Shown here piece after piece: positions 1 through 8,404 of a stretch of 33,513 nucleotides of DNA. The stretch's first letter is position 1. Every line of letters begins with the position of its first letter. The notes under the pieces were generated by a model. That model was not told the origin of the DNA and made no database searches. It was given only the letters and a program-made list of their open reading frames with translations. Both the position numbers and the translations under genes were made by a program. Where the stretch lies: NCBI GenBank assembly GCA_024275515.1, contig JAJRYZ010000127.1, forward strand, positions 1 through 33,513, given 5' to 3'. Source of the DNA: Spirochaetota bacterium (lineage in GTDB: Bacteria > Spirochaetota > Spirochaetia > ARS1246).

Positions 1-313
1 ACACGGAGAGAAAACGAGCGCCGACCCCCGCGCTCTCGACGACCGCCACGCGGGGCAACGTCGGATGTACGGCGATGCGCGTCAGCGGAAGCGGGGAGGC
101 CTGCAACCGCCGGCGCAGAACTCCGGTCGCGGCGTCGAACTCCCGAACGGTACCGTCGACGCCGACGCTGATCAGAACGCGCCCGTCGACCGAAAGAGCC
201 ATGTCGTTGACCGCGCCGATATGCCCCGAATTAACGATCGTGCGATCGCCGAAAGCGATCCCGGCAATAATCAAAAGAAGAGTTATCGAAAGTATCGATC
301 GGCGTTCACCCAT
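1..313 (-). CDS. WD40-type beta-propeller protein, N-terminal part (cut by window edge)
   Basis: Only the first 104 codons are in the window; the gene runs off the left edge. The ATG at 313-311 opens a frame with a hydrophobic N-terminus (about residues 6-21, ending IAFGD) that looks like a signal peptide. A WD40-like unit follows at about residues 30-65: GHIGAVNDMALS, then VDGTVREFDAATG. This fits an exported beta-propeller, but only about one and a half repeats can be seen. The start overlaps the end of the CpXC gene by 8 bp, so it is probably the last visible gene of the rpsB-to-rseP operon. The propeller fold is fairly safe; the specific role is unknown. Confidence 0.7.
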   Translation of the reverse strand, partial: MGERRSILSITLLLIIAGIAFGDRTIVNSGHIGAVNDMALSVDGRVLISVGVDGTVREFDAATGVLRRRLQASPLPLTRIAVHPTLPRVAVVESAGVGARFLSV

Positions 314-929
314 CGTCGGAAGCCTCCTCAGGGTCAAGCTCGATCTTGTTGATGGAAACGTAGGGAGGCGAAAGTATCGTTCGATACGGCTCTTCGTTCG
401 CTTTGAGCCGCATATCGGCCGTCGCGCGGTCATAGGCGGAGCGCGGCACGCGCATTACCGCCACCTCATCGTCGTCGCGTAAACCGTGGATGTGAAAAAC
501 GAGCTCGTTTGAAGTCGACTCGACACAGAAGATGCGCAGGTCCGTTCGAGGGCCCGCCTTGCGAAGGATTTGGTATTTCAACGCCTCCACCACATCGACG
601 CGCAGACCGGCGTCCAAAACGATCATTCGTTCGCGGAGCTCGCCGAACCCGACGACGACGGCGGCGTCCTTCGGAATCCGGAGCGCGCCGAGAAGAAAGC
701 TGTTTCGCCGGGCCTCCGGAACGAGCACGACGGTCCGCTCACCGTCGTGAAGCGTCGCTTCCAACTCCGGGCGGATCTCTTCCCCGCAGCGATCACAGGT
801 GATCGTCAGGAACGTACCGTCCACGATCGCCTCTCTGGTCGGAGAGCCCGGTGCGGCGTCGTAGACCTCCGGCGTGTCGAAATCGATCTTCTGTTCGCAA
901 TGACACGTTACGCGACGTTTCACGCTCAC
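306..929 (-). CDS. CpXC-domain zinc-binding protein
   Basis: A 207-residue protein of unknown function. The N-terminus carries a probable zinc site: C9-H-C11 and, after a spacer, C45-D-R-C48. This resembles the CpXC family (C-x-C paired with C-x2-C), in which a zinc-ribbon-like half heads an alpha/beta domain. The rest is soluble and rich in short strands, with no membrane segment. It overlaps the end of rseP by 4 bp and the start of the WD40 gene by 8 bp, so translation of the three is probably coupled. I recall spirochaetes having an uncharacterised ORF at this place next to the site-2 protease gene. The family call is moderately sure; no substrate can be proposed. Confidence 0.75.
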   Translation of the reverse strand: MSVKRRVTCHCEQKIDFDTPEVYDAAPGSPTREAIVDGTFLTITCDRCGEEIRPELEATLHDGERTVVLVPEARRNSFLLGALRIPKDAAVVVGFGELRERMIVLDAGLRVDVVEALKYQILRKAGPRTDLRIFCVESTSNELVFHIHGLRDDDEVAVMRVPRSAYDRATADMRLKANEEPYRTILSPPYVSINKIELDPEEASDDG

Positions 930-2284
930 CCTCCGATGAAAAAAAGGACGTCGTTGAAAGTCGTCAAAACGAGAACGCCGAGAATGATAATGAACCCGAT
1001 GATCTGATAGCGGTAGAAAACTCTCGGTCGCACCGGCTTTCCGAGAATGATCTCACCGAACAGCAGAAGGATCATTCCGCCGTCCAACGCAGGAATCGGA
1101 AGCAGGTTCATAAAACCAAGGGCAACGCTCAAGAGGCTCAGGAACCTGAACAGTACGATCAACCCGTCGCCGAAACCGCGACCGAAACCGCGCGTGGTAA
1201 CCTCGCCGACAAGGTAGGTCAACCGTATCGGACCCGATACCGTACTCTTCATGTCGACGCCGCGGAAGAGAAGACCGATGCTCTTCAGCGACAGGACAAA
1301 CGTCTCGAAGGCTTCGGAGGCGCCGCGTCCCAAGGCGACGAACGGATTGCGTTCGCGCTTTGTGACGGTGATCGTCTTGAAGGCGAAGCCAAGCCGCATT
1401 CCACCCTCTTCGGTGTATCCGATCGGAACCGTTGCGTCGCGCACGGTTCCGTCGCGTCGATACTTCACTTCGATCGCGGCGGGCTGGTCGACCAGAACGG
1501 CGTAAAGGTCGATCGAGTTCCGTACGGAGACGCCGTTGGCCGATACGATCATATCGCCTACCGCCAGTCCCGCTCGCGCGGCCGTCGGAGTGACCTCCGC
1601 GATCACCGGGTCGACCCAGGCGGCTACACCGATCCTTCCAACGCCCGTGTTCTTGTCGAGCTCCGGCGTGAGACGCACCGTGATAAAGCGTCCGCCTCGT
1701 TCAACCACCGTTTCGACGATCCTGCCCGGATGGGGAGCGACATGAGCCTCGATGTCTTGAAAAGTCTCGATTTTGTCTCCCGACATTTCGACGATTCGAT
1801 CGCCGGTTTGAAGCCCCGCCTCGTCGGCGGGGTATTCGGCGCTTCGCGCGAAAGGCGACTCGGAGAGAAGGACTATCCGGTTTCCGAAAGTTTGCAGACT
1901 GAATCCAAAAAACCAAATGATCGACAGCACGACGACCGCAAAGAAAAAATTGGCGCCGGGACCCGAAAAAAAGGTCAGGACTCGTTTCCACGGCGAAACG
2001 GAGAAGATCGACCCGGCATCGTCGGGAAAACGCTCGGCGCCGTGTTCGACGGCGCTGCGCAGGATCTCCTCGCCTTTCATCTTGCAGTACCCGCCGATCG
2101 GAAGCATTGAAATCCGGTACTCGGTCTCGCCTCGCTTGTACGAAAAAAGCTTCCTTCCCCAGCCGATCGAAAACACTTCGACGGTGATACCCGAGAGCTT
2201 GGCGGCCGTGAAATGCCCCAGCTCATGAACGAGAATGACTATTCCCAGGCCTGCAAGACCCAGGATGATATTGACAACAATCAT
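926..2284 (-). CDS. rseP: RseP-type site-2 (RIP) zinc metalloprotease
   Basis: A 452-residue intramembrane metalloprotease of the inner membrane. In the RseP family such enzymes cleave anti-sigma factors and signal-peptide remnants. Zinc ligands are in HELGH (residues 20-24, in the first membrane segment) and in the second conserved motif NLLPIPALDGG (393-403). Two PDZ-like modules lie between them, at roughly 145-205 and 215-290. Further hydrophobic segments are at about 108-130, 375-392 and 425-442. Length matches RseP (about 450). The ATG at 2284 overlaps the end of dxr by 4 bp (ATGA), and the stop overlaps the CpXC gene by 4 bp. The place after cdsA and dxr is the usual one in many bacteria. 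No RseA-like partner is visible here, so the substrate is unknown. Confidence 0.95.
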   Translation of the reverse strand: MIVVNIILGLAGLGIVILVHELGHFTAAKLSGITVEVFSIGWGRKLFSYKRGETEYRISMLPIGGYCKMKGEEILRSAVEHGAERFPDDAGSIFSVSPWKRVLTFFSGPGANFFFAVVVLSIIWFFGFSLQTFGNRIVLLSESPFARSAEYPADEAGLQTGDRIVEMSGDKIETFQDIEAHVAPHPGRIVETVVERGGRFITVRLTPELDKNTGVGRIGVAAWVDPVIAEVTPTAARAGLAVGDMIVSANGVSVRNSIDLYAVLVDQPAAIEVKYRRDGTVRDATVPIGYTEEGGMRLGFAFKTITVTKRERNPFVALGRGASEAFETFVLSLKSIGLLFRGVDMKSTVSGPIRLTYLVGEVTTRGFGRGFGDGLIVLFRFLSLLSVALGFMNLLPIPALDGGMILLLFGEIILGKPVRPRVFYRYQIIGFIIILGVLVLTTFNDVLFFIGG

Positions 2285-3390
2285 ATTGTGTTCGTGTGAC
2301 GCGCAATCAACGCGCGCGCGCGTCGGCGCGCGCGCGCGTCGGCATCGAATACCTGTTCAAACGAAAGTAACAGTTTTTCCCAGTCGGCGGCAAGGCAGCC
2401 TTCGATGATCGTCGCTATCGCCGGGAAACGTATTCGCCTTTCGACAAAGGCCTCGACGGCCGTTTCGTTGGCCGCGTTATAGACCACCGGGTATTCGCCC
2501 CCGAGTGCGATCGCCCGCCTCGCCAAATCGAGAGCCGGGTACTTGTGCGGATCGGGCGCCTCGAAAGTGAGCTCGAGGCCGTCGAGCTCGACTCCGCCGA
2601 ATATAGATGGAAGCTCCTCGGGATAGCTCAGCGCATGCTGTATCGGAATACGCATGTCGGGCGCGCTCATCTGCGCGTACATCGAACCGTCGACCGTCCG
2701 AACCAGCGCATGAACGGTACTCTGACGATGAATATAGACGTCGATCGCGTCGACGGGCATATCGAACAGCCGAACAGCTTCGATGATCTCAAGTCCCTTG
2801 TTGGCCATGGTTGCCGAATCGATCGTGATCTTCGGTCCCATGCTCCACGTCGGATGGGCGAGGGCGTCCTCCACCGTGACGCGTTCGAGCTCGGCGATTT
2901 CCGCATCGCGGAACGCACCGCCGGAAGCCGTCAGCACGAGGCGCCTGATGCGGGAACGATCGATCCGGTCGAGAAGAAAGAAAAGCGCCGAATGTTCGGA
3001 GTCTATCGGAAGCAGCAGGCATTCGTGCTCGGTCGCCAGACCGCGGACGAGCTCCCCGGCCATGACGATGGTCTCCTTGTTCGCAAGAGCGAGATCTTTG
3101 CCCGACTCAAGAGCGGCGATGCTCGGCCGAAGCCCCGCGGCGCCGGCGACGGCGTTAACGACGATTTCGGCCTCCGTTTCGGCGACCATTCGGCAAAGTC
3201 CCTCGACGCCCGACTCGCCGGCAAGAACCACGCGCGGAATTGTGAGCTCATCGGCGGCTCGGGCGAGCGAGCGGGCGTTGGTGTGTGCGCTTGCGGCCAC
3301 GACGCAAAACCGATCGGGGTGAGCACGCACAACGTCGAGAGTCGATCGCCCGATCGATCCGGTGGCGCCGAGAAGAATTATCCTTTTCAT
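2281..3390 (-). CDS. dxr: 1-deoxy-D-xylulose 5-phosphate reductoisomerase
   Basis: Dxr converts DXP to 2-C-methyl-D-erythritol 4-phosphate with NADPH, the committed step of the MEP isoprenoid pathway. The 369-residue protein has the N-terminal Rossmann motif GATGSIG (8-14), LANKET (102-107), metal ligands in D130-S-E132, the loop SGG (156-158), HPTWSMG (179-185) and NKGLE (197-201, E201 as third metal ligand). It overlaps cdsA and rseP by 4 bp each. With uppS in the same operon, it supplies the isoprenoid units for undecaprenyl phosphate. The C-terminal tail is Arg/Ala-rich because it is encoded by a CG-dinucleotide tandem repeat (2311-2342), which may be an addition peculiar to this lineage. 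Confidence 0.97.
   Translation of the reverse strand: MKRIILLGATGSIGRSTLDVVRAHPDRFCVVAASAHTNARSLARAADELTIPRVVLAGESGVEGLCRMVAETEAEIVVNAVAGAAGLRPSIAALESGKDLALANKETIVMAGELVRGLATEHECLLLPIDSEHSALFFLLDRIDRSRIRRLVLTASGGAFRDAEIAELERVTVEDALAHPTWSMGPKITIDSATMANKGLEIIEAVRLFDMPVDAIDVYIHRQSTVHALVRTVDGSMYAQMSAPDMRIPIQHALSYPEELPSIFGGVELDGLELTFEAPDPHKYPALDLARRAIALGGEYPVVYNAANETAVEAFVERRIRFPAIATIIEGCLAADWEKLLLSFEQVFDADARARRRARALIARHTNTI
2311..2342. repeat. Two perfect 16-bp tandem copies of (CG)6TCGG inside the dxr 3' end
   Basis: Positions 2311-2326 and 2327-2342 are identical 16-mers: six CG dinucleotides followed by TCGG. They encode the Ala/Arg-rich tail of Dxr and lie about 30 bp before the rseP start on the minus strand. 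Alternating CG of this length is prone to Z-DNA formation and to replication slippage. Because 16 is not a multiple of 3, gain or loss of one copy would shift the dxr frame just before its stop and disturb the dxr-rseP ATGA coupling. Confidence 0.85.
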
Positions 3391-4229
3391 GCGACAGTGG
3401 CGAGAATCAGATAAAAGACGGGGGCCGCGAAAAAAAGCGAATCGACCGAATCAAGCACGCCGCCGCGTCCCGGAACAAGGATGCCGGAGTCCTTTACCCC
3501 GGCGGAGCGCTTCAAAAGCGATTCGAAAAGGTCTCCGATAATCGTTGCGGCGCCGACGGCGATTCCGACGACGATCCCGCGAATGAGGCTTCCTCCAAAG
3601 AGCGAAGGAGCGCCTGCGTAATAGAGCAGCGCGACTCCGACCGAAAACACCGGCCCCGCGACGAACCCAGGAATGCTCTTGTTGGGGCTGATCCGGGAAA
3701 CACCGCGAGTCTCACGGCCGAAGAGCATCCCGAAAACATAGGCGGCGGTATCGTTTGCAAAAACCATCGAGAGAAACGCGATGTAGGCCAGGGTGGGCTT
3801 GGGAAGCGCGGCAATCGCGATAAAAAAAGACGCGAAAAGCCCCGGGTAGATCAGGACGGCAAACGAACCGGCAACGGCCGGCAGCGCGTATCCGAAGGAT
3901 TCGGTTCGATTGAAAAGGGTATGCCTGATAATGATTATCGCGAAAGGCGAAATCGCGAGTCCCGGCAGCCCCGACTTCTCGATCCGGCCGGAGACGACAA
4001 GGTAAACGGCCAACGGGATTATCATGCTCAAAGGGATCAGCAACAATCTCTCCATCCGGATCGACCGTCGGTCGAACAGGCGAAGCATTTCCCCGGCGCC
4101 GACGGCGCAGGCCGCGACGACCACCGCGCTGAGGGTCGCGTGCGAATACCCCGGAAGGAAAACGATCAACGCCGCGATCGTCGGCAGCCCTGCGAAAAAA
4201 ACGACGAGTCGCGCGTGCAGCGCCTTCAC
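3387..4229 (-). CDS. cdsA: Phosphatidate cytidylyltransferase (CDP-diglyceride synthase)
   Basis: CdsA makes CDP-diacylglycerol from phosphatidic acid and CTP in the inner membrane, the branch point for phospholipids. The 280-residue protein is almost all hydrophobic segments. The family signature is at residues 237-263: SLLKR, then KD, then PGRGGVLDSVD. The usual signature reads PGHGG...DRxD, so His becomes R255 and Arg becomes S261. Operon position between uppS and dxr, with 4-bp overlaps on both sides, is the common bacterial arrangement and strengthens the call. The altered signature may be a lineage variant rather than loss of activity, since the KR...KD part and both aspartates are intact. 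Confidence 0.93.
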   Translation of the reverse strand: MKALHARLVVFFAGLPTIAALIVFLPGYSHATLSAVVVAACAVGAGEMLRLFDRRSIRMERLLLIPLSMIIPLAVYLVVSGRIEKSGLPGLAISPFAIIIIRHTLFNRTESFGYALPAVAGSFAVLIYPGLFASFFIAIAALPKPTLAYIAFLSMVFANDTAAYVFGMLFGRETRGVSRISPNKSIPGFVAGPVFSVGVALLYYAGAPSLFGGSLIRGIVVGIAVGAATIIGDLFESLLKRSAGVKDSGILVPGRGGVLDSVDSLFFAAPVFYLILATVA

Positions 4230-4963
4230 CTTCTCACGCCGCCGTATTTTCGATTCCTGCCGCCGTAGGCCCGAACGGCCTCGATCAGATCTTCAGCGGC
4301 CCAATCGGGCCAGAGCTTGTCGCTGAAATAGTACTCGGAATAGGCGCTTTCCCACAGCAGAAAGTTTGACAGACGTTGCTCCCCTCCGGTGCGGACGATA
4401 AGGTCGGGATCGGGGATCTCGGGATTGTCGAGGTGTTTCCGCAAGTCGTCTTCGCGAAGTTCGAGCGTCGACGAAACAGGCCGTCCGTTTTGCGATCGCA
4501 GCCATCGATTCACCGACCGAACGATCTCGTCGCGTCCGCCGTAGTTGATCGCGAGATTGACGACGAGGCCGTCGAACTGCGCGGTGTCGCGGGCCACGTC
4601 CTCGAGCTCTTTTCGAACGATGGGCGGAACCATGTCGAGGTTTCCGGAATGGACGACGCGAATCCGATTGTCGCGATAGAAATCGTACTCCTTCTTGAGA
4701 TTCTGGGCGATCAGCTTCATGAGAAAACCGACCTCGTCGACCGCGCGCTTCCAATTCTCGGTGGAGAACGTGTACAACGTGAGATAATCGATTCCCAGCT
4801 CACAGGCCGCGCGCACGATGCGTTTCGCGGCTTTCAAGCCCTCTCGGTGTCCCGCGGATCGCACGGTGTTTCGACGTTGCGCCCACCGACCGTTTCCATC
4901 CATAATGATGCCGACGTGTCTCGGAACGGTCGCATCGTCAAGCCCATTGACAGTTCGAGCCAT
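4226..4963 (-). CDS. uppS: Isoprenyl transferase, undecaprenyl diphosphate synthase
   Basis: UppS is a cis-prenyltransferase that elongates farnesyl diphosphate with isopentenyl diphosphate to give the C55 lipid carrier for cell-wall synthesis. The 245-residue protein has HVGIIMDGNGRWAQRR at 16-31, with the catalytic Asp at residue 22. It also has the later motifs LTLYTFSTENWKR, INYGGRDEI and DLIVRTGGEQRLSNFLLW. Length matches the family. It overlaps cdsA by 4 bp and starts 8 bp after the frr stop, so it sits in the middle of the operon. The product feeds the elongation machinery encoded at the other end of the window (mreBCD, mrdA). Confidence 0.97.
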   Translation of the reverse strand: MARTVNGLDDATVPRHVGIIMDGNGRWAQRRNTVRSAGHREGLKAAKRIVRAACELGIDYLTLYTFSTENWKRAVDEVGFLMKLIAQNLKKEYDFYRDNRIRVVHSGNLDMVPPIVRKELEDVARDTAQFDGLVVNLAINYGGRDEIVRSVNRWLRSQNGRPVSSTLELREDDLRKHLDNPEIPDPDLIVRTGGEQRLSNFLLWESAYSEYYFSDKLWPDWAAEDLIEAVRAYGGRNRKYGGVRR

Positions 4964-4971
4964 GATGACTG

Positions 4972-5529
4972 CTATACTTCGAGAATTTCCTGTTCTTTCT
5001 TTTCCAGAAGCGTGTTCACCTGCTCGACGTATTCGTCGGTCAACGCTTGCACGTCGTCCTCGCCACGCTTTTCAAGATCTTCACTCAAGTCGCCGCTCTT
5101 CTGAAGCTTCTTCAACTCTTCGTTCGCTTCGCGCCGAACATTCCGTATCGCGACACGGCATTGCTCGGCCATGTTTCGGGCGATTCTCACATACTCCTTG
5201 CGCCGCTCTTCGGTCAGGGGCGGGATGTTGATGCGAATCACCTTCCCGTCGTTGTTCGGGTTTACCGACAGCTCCGAGGTCTGTATCGCCTTCTCGATCT
5301 CGCCGAGGAGCGCCTTGTCCCACGGCTGGATGACCACAAGTCTCGCCTCCGGAGTAGATATCGTCGCTACCTGGTTGAGCGGTGTCTTTTGCCCGTAGTA
5401 ATCGACGCGTATTTTGTCGAAAAGCGCCGACGACGCCCGCCCGGTTCGGATCGTGTTGAAATCGTCCCGGAGCGCGGCGAGACTTTTCTTCATTTTCTCC
5501 CGCGCCAGATTCTTGACATGCTCGGACAT
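4972..5529 (-). CDS. frr: Ribosome recycling factor
   Basis: RRF acts with EF-G to split post-termination ribosomes. The 185-residue product begins MSEHVKNLAREKM and has RTGRAS near residue 28 and the C-terminal helices (RREANEELKKL, EQVNTLLEKKEQEI) of the three-helix bundle. The frame stays open further upstream to about 5694. I chose the ATG at 5529 because AGGAGGG lies just upstream of it and the length then matches the family (185). Upstream is tsf (31-bp gap), downstream uppS (8-bp gap), the standard bacterial order. Confidence 0.96.
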   Translation of the reverse strand: MSEHVKNLAREKMKKSLAALRDDFNTIRTGRASSALFDKIRVDYYGQKTPLNQVATISTPEARLVVIQPWDKALLGEIEKAIQTSELSVNPNNDGKVIRINIPPLTEERRKEYVRIARNMAEQCRVAIRNVRREANEELKKLQKSGDLSEDLEKRGEDDVQALTDEYVEQVNTLLEKKEQEILEV

Positions 5530-5560
5530 GATGATACCCTCCTGAACCGTCGAAATCGAG

Positions 5561-6406
5561 CTACGACGCGCCGCCGCCGACTCGGTAGTATCGAAAATCG
5601 GCGACCTCGAGCTTCCCGCCGACCGCCTTGCCGGTTTTCGCCGCGACGTCGCCCAGCTTCGTTTTCTCTTCCTTGACGAATCCCTGCTCGACAAGGACGA
5701 CTTCCCCGAGGTGTTTGTTCAACTTCCCTTTGATGATCCCCTCGATCACTTTTTCCGGCTTGTCGAGGCTTTCGGCTTGCTTCCTGAAAATCGCTTCCTG
5801 TTCGGAAAGATAGGCGGGGTCGACGTCGCCGCGGGTGAGGTAGGCAGGGTTGAACGCGGCCACGTGCAGCGCGGTGTCGAACGCGAAATCCCGGACACGC
5901 TCGTCTTTCGTCAACTCCGTTTTGTCGACCGTGATGCGGACGAGAACACCGATTTTGCCTTCGCCGTGCACGTAGTCGACGACGAGGTCGTTCTCGCCGA
6001 TCTCGAGCGTCTCAAAGCGTTTGAGACCTATGTTCTCCTTTATCGAGCTTCGCATCTCATCGACGATTTCGCCGATTTCGCCGTCCGGCGCCGTGAGACC
6101 CTTCCGTATCACCAGATCAAGTATCCTTTCGCCCGCCTCGACAAAATCCTTATTGCGCGCAACGAAATCGGTCTCGCACGAAAGCTCGAGGATGGCCGCG
6201 CGTTTTTCGTCTACGCGCGTGAAAATGCGCCCTTCATTCGCGGCCTTGCCGCTCCTTTTGGCCGCCGCGGCCAGGCCGAGTTCCTTGAGCAACTTCTCCG
6301 CCTTGTCGAAGTCGCCGGCCGCTTGGATAAGAGCCTTTTTGCAGTCCATCATCCCGGCCCCGGTTCGTTCCCGGAGCGATTTTACAACCGTCGCTTTTAT
6401 TTCCAT
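5561..6406 (-). CDS. tsf: Translation elongation factor Ts
   Basis: EF-Ts is the guanine nucleotide exchange factor for EF-Tu. The 281-residue product has the N-terminal UBA-like domain with RERTGAGMMDCKKAL (12-26) and the conserved CETDFVARN (about 76-84). The dimerisation core and a C-terminal helical module follow. An ATG five codons upstream (6421) is possible. The ATG at 6406 has GAGGAA at a good distance, and that sequence overlaps the rpsB stop codon, which suggests translational coupling to rpsB. The rpsB-tsf pair is near-universal. Confidence 0.96.
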   Translation of the reverse strand: MEIKATVVKSLRERTGAGMMDCKKALIQAAGDFDKAEKLLKELGLAAAAKRSGKAANEGRIFTRVDEKRAAILELSCETDFVARNKDFVEAGERILDLVIRKGLTAPDGEIGEIVDEMRSSIKENIGLKRFETLEIGENDLVVDYVHGEGKIGVLVRITVDKTELTKDERVRDFAFDTALHVAAFNPAYLTRGDVDPAYLSEQEAIFRKQAESLDKPEKVIEGIIKGKLNKHLGEVVLVEQGFVKEEKTKLGDVAAKTGKAVGGKLEVADFRYYRVGGGAS

Positions 6407-6417
6407 CGATCGATTCC

Positions 6418-7371
6418 TCATTCTTCGTAGAGTTTGTCTTCATCAACGATCGCCGTCGGTCCTTCCTCCGACTCGGAAGGCGCGGGCGTCTTCGGCTGTT
6501 CGTCGGGATTGTAGTCCGAGTAGTCCTCGGCGGCAAAACCGGCCGATTCGTCGTTTTCCTCTCCGCCGATCGTTGCCGCGACCGCAACCGTCTCGCCTCC
6601 GCCGGCGGCGCCCGGTGAGTCGGCCTCGGCGCCTATTTCTTCGGTCGCCTCTTCGTCGTCCTGCAGCGTCTCTATGACCTCCAGTCCGATCTCGTTGTCG
6701 GCTTCGACAACGGCGTTGGCGATTATCTGAGTAAAAAGCGTAATGGCGCGAATCGCGTCGTCGTTTCCGGGGATCGGGTAGTCGATGTCGGTCGGATCAC
6801 AATTCGTGTCGACGATCGCAATAATCGGCACGCCGCACCGCTTGGCTTCAGCAACGGCAATCGCTTCTTTCCGGGTGTCGATGATAAAAACCGCGCCCGG
6901 GAGATCGCGCATTTCCTTGATTCCGCCCAGGTTTTTTTCCAGCCGGGAGCGTTCTTTTCTGAGTCTGGCGATCTCCTTTTTGGTGAACTCCTGGAAGGAT
7001 CCGTCGACTTCCATTTTTTCGATCTTTTTTAATCTTAGGATCGATTTTTTGATCGTAGCAAAATTGGTGAGCATGCCGCCGAGCCAGCGATGATTGACAT
7101 AGAACATTCCGCAGCGTTTTGCTTCCTGTTCAATCGCTTGCTGCGCCTGCTTCTTCGTGCCGATAAAAAGAATACTCTTTCCATCGAGCACGGTTTCGCG
7201 GACGACGTCGTACGCTTCCTTGATCGCCGCGATCGTTTTTTGCAAATCGATAATGTGAATCCCGTTGCGTTCGGCGAAGATGTATTTCTTCATCCGGGGA
7301 TCCCATCTTCGAGTCTGATGTCCGAAATGGACACCCGACTCGAGCAGGTTCTTCATTGTGACTACCGCCAC
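6418..7371 (-). CDS. rpsB: 30S ribosomal protein S2 with long acidic C-terminal tail
   Basis: S2 is a structural protein of the small subunit, needed for S1 binding. The N-terminal region ([53 protein letters not shown]) and the core ([27 protein letters not shown]) are canonical. The start is GTG at 7371: AGGAGG lies 5 bp upstream of it, whereas the in-frame ATG five codons later is too far away. At 317 residues it is longer than typical S2 (about 230-260). The last 85 or so residues form a low-complexity tail rich in Asp, Glu, Gly, Ala and Pro, probably disordered. It heads the translation-envelope operon. Confidence 0.97.
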   Translation of the reverse strand: MAVVTMKNLLESGVHFGHQTRRWDPRMKKYIFAERNGIHIIDLQKTIAAIKEAYDVVRETVLDGKSILFIGTKKQAQQAIEQEAKRCGMFYVNHRWLGGMLTNFATIKKSILRLKKIEKMEVDGSFQEFTKKEIARLRKERSRLEKNLGGIKEMRDLPGAVFIIDTRKEAIAVAEAKRCGVPIIAIVDTNCDPTDIDYPIPGNDDAIRAITLFTQIIANAVVEADNEIGLEVIETLQDDEEATEEIGAEADSPGAAGGGETVAVAATIGGEENDESAGFAAEDYSDYNPDEQPKTPAPSESEEGPTAIVDEDKLYEE

Positions 7372-7418
7372 GCTCTCCTCCTGATGCCGCGATAAAACAC
7401 GGCTCCTTCTCTTGGTCT

Positions 7419-7443
7419 CGCCCGGAACGATCTCGCTCGGGCG
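7419..7443 (-). promoter_or_regulatory. Hairpin in the rpsB leader
   Basis: A 6-bp inverted repeat (CGCCCG / CGGGCG, 13-nt loop) lies in the 93-bp gap between maf and rpsB. No T-run follows on the minus strand, so it is not a canonical terminator. rpsB leaders in other bacteria can carry autoregulatory S2-binding structures, but nothing here proves that. I saw no convincing promoter hexamers in the gap, so rpsB may be read from the upstream maf promoter or from an unrecognised one. Confidence 0.3.
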
Positions 7444-7464
7444 GAAGATTTCGTTCGGATTCTC

Positions 7465-8142
7465 TCACGTTTCGAAGTATCCGTACCGTCGTAACATGCC
7501 ACAAAAGCGACGGAGAGGCAACCCGACGACGTTGGTATAGGAACCGACGATCCCTTCGACAAGCGCCGAGCCGAGCGATTGAATTCGATACGCCCCGGCC
7601 GCGTCTCTCCAGTCGTCGGATGCGATGTATCCGTCGATCTCCCGCCGTGTCAGCTCTCCGAAACGCACCTTCGTCCGAACCGACTCGAGCGCTTCGACGG
7701 GAGGGCCTTCGTCGGGCTCGGCGCGCCGCGTGGGGAAACCGACCAGAAGGCACATACCGGTAATCACCACATGCGTGCGTCCCGAAAGACGCTGCAGCAT
7801 CGAACGGGCGTGACGAGCGTCTTCCGCTTTCCCGAGAATCTCATTGTCGAGATCGATCACGGTATCGGCACCGACGATCCACAACCCGCCTCCGTCGATC
7901 AACCGTGATACGAGAAGAGAATCGCTCGAAACGGCGTCCCGGCGGGCGTCCGACCGCTTGGAGAGTATTCGCTCATGAACCGCGCGTGCTTTGTTCCGCG
8001 CGATGAGGCGGGCGAAATCTTCGGGGCCGTCGTGAATCGTTTCCTCGTCGATATCGGGGCGCATCGTAACGAACGGCAGACGCAACCGTCTCAGTAGCGC
8101 GCTTCGCTGCGGAGAGCTCGAAGCAAGCACCATTGTCCGCAT
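7465..8142 (-). CDS. maf: Maf-family nucleotide pyrophosphatase
   Basis: Maf proteins hydrolyse dTTP, UTP or modified nucleoside triphosphates to monophosphates and are also linked to septum formation. The 225-residue product begins MRTMVLASSSPQRSALLRRL, the phosphate-binding SSSPxR motif. Further on are ARLIARNKARAVHE, IVGADTVIDLDNEILGKAEDARHARSMLQRLSGRTHVV (in pieces) and AGAYRIQSLGSALVEGIVGSYTNVVGLP at the C-terminus, all typical. It is somewhat longer than average (about 190-200) because of an insert near residues 60-85. It lies 18 bp after the DUF4321 gene and shares its promoter. The substrate subgroup cannot be told from the sequence. Confidence 0.93.
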   Translation of the reverse strand: MRTMVLASSSPQRSALLRRLRLPFVTMRPDIDEETIHDGPEDFARLIARNKARAVHERILSKRSDARRDAVSSDSLLVSRLIDGGGLWIVGADTVIDLDNEILGKAEDARHARSMLQRLSGRTHVVITGMCLLVGFPTRRAEPDEGPPVEALESVRTKVRFGELTRREIDGYIASDDWRDAAGAYRIQSLGSALVEGIVGSYTNVVGLPLRRFCGMLRRYGYFET

Positions 8143-8160
8143 GACCCGACGACTCCGGTG

Positions 8161-8397
8161 TTAGAGTCGCTGAAGAAGGAGAAGCGCCGAAACGGTTCCG
8201 AGAAAACTTCCCGGGTTGACTCTGATCCAGACTGAAACCGCCCGGACGTCGAACCCGATAGGTCCGATCGACAGTTCCATCGCACGACCGGTGAGCGCGA
8301 CGAGCCGCTCCACGATCTCCCAGGCCAGCGTTCCGACCAGAAACCCGAGGAGTATGATCATCGCGAAAGATCCGCGGTTTTTTTTCGTCAATTTCAT
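8161..8397 (-). CDS. DUF4321-type small membrane protein
   Basis: A 78-residue protein with two hydrophobic segments (about 12-27 and 63-76) joined by an amphipathic stretch including a Trp-Glu pair. It resembles DUF4321, a small membrane family that I recall next to maf in clostridia and spirochaetes; its function is unknown. No Shine-Dalgarno is visible before the ATG at 8397. A strong promoter (8405-8433) would start transcription within a few bases of this ATG, so the message may be leaderless; otherwise a later start such as Met13 would be needed. Confidence 0.75.
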   Translation of the reverse strand: MKLTKKNRGSFAMIILLGFLVGTLAWEIVERLVALTGRAMELSIGPIGFDVRAVSVWIRVNPGSFLGTVSALLLLQRL

Positions 8398-8404
8398 CGT
8401 GACG

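Noticed and set aside
851-2110. Long open frame on the plus strand opposite rseP
   Set aside because: It is a shadow of rseP: charged low-complexity product, no family motif, no ribosome-binding site, while rseP has both zinc motifs and fits its operon.
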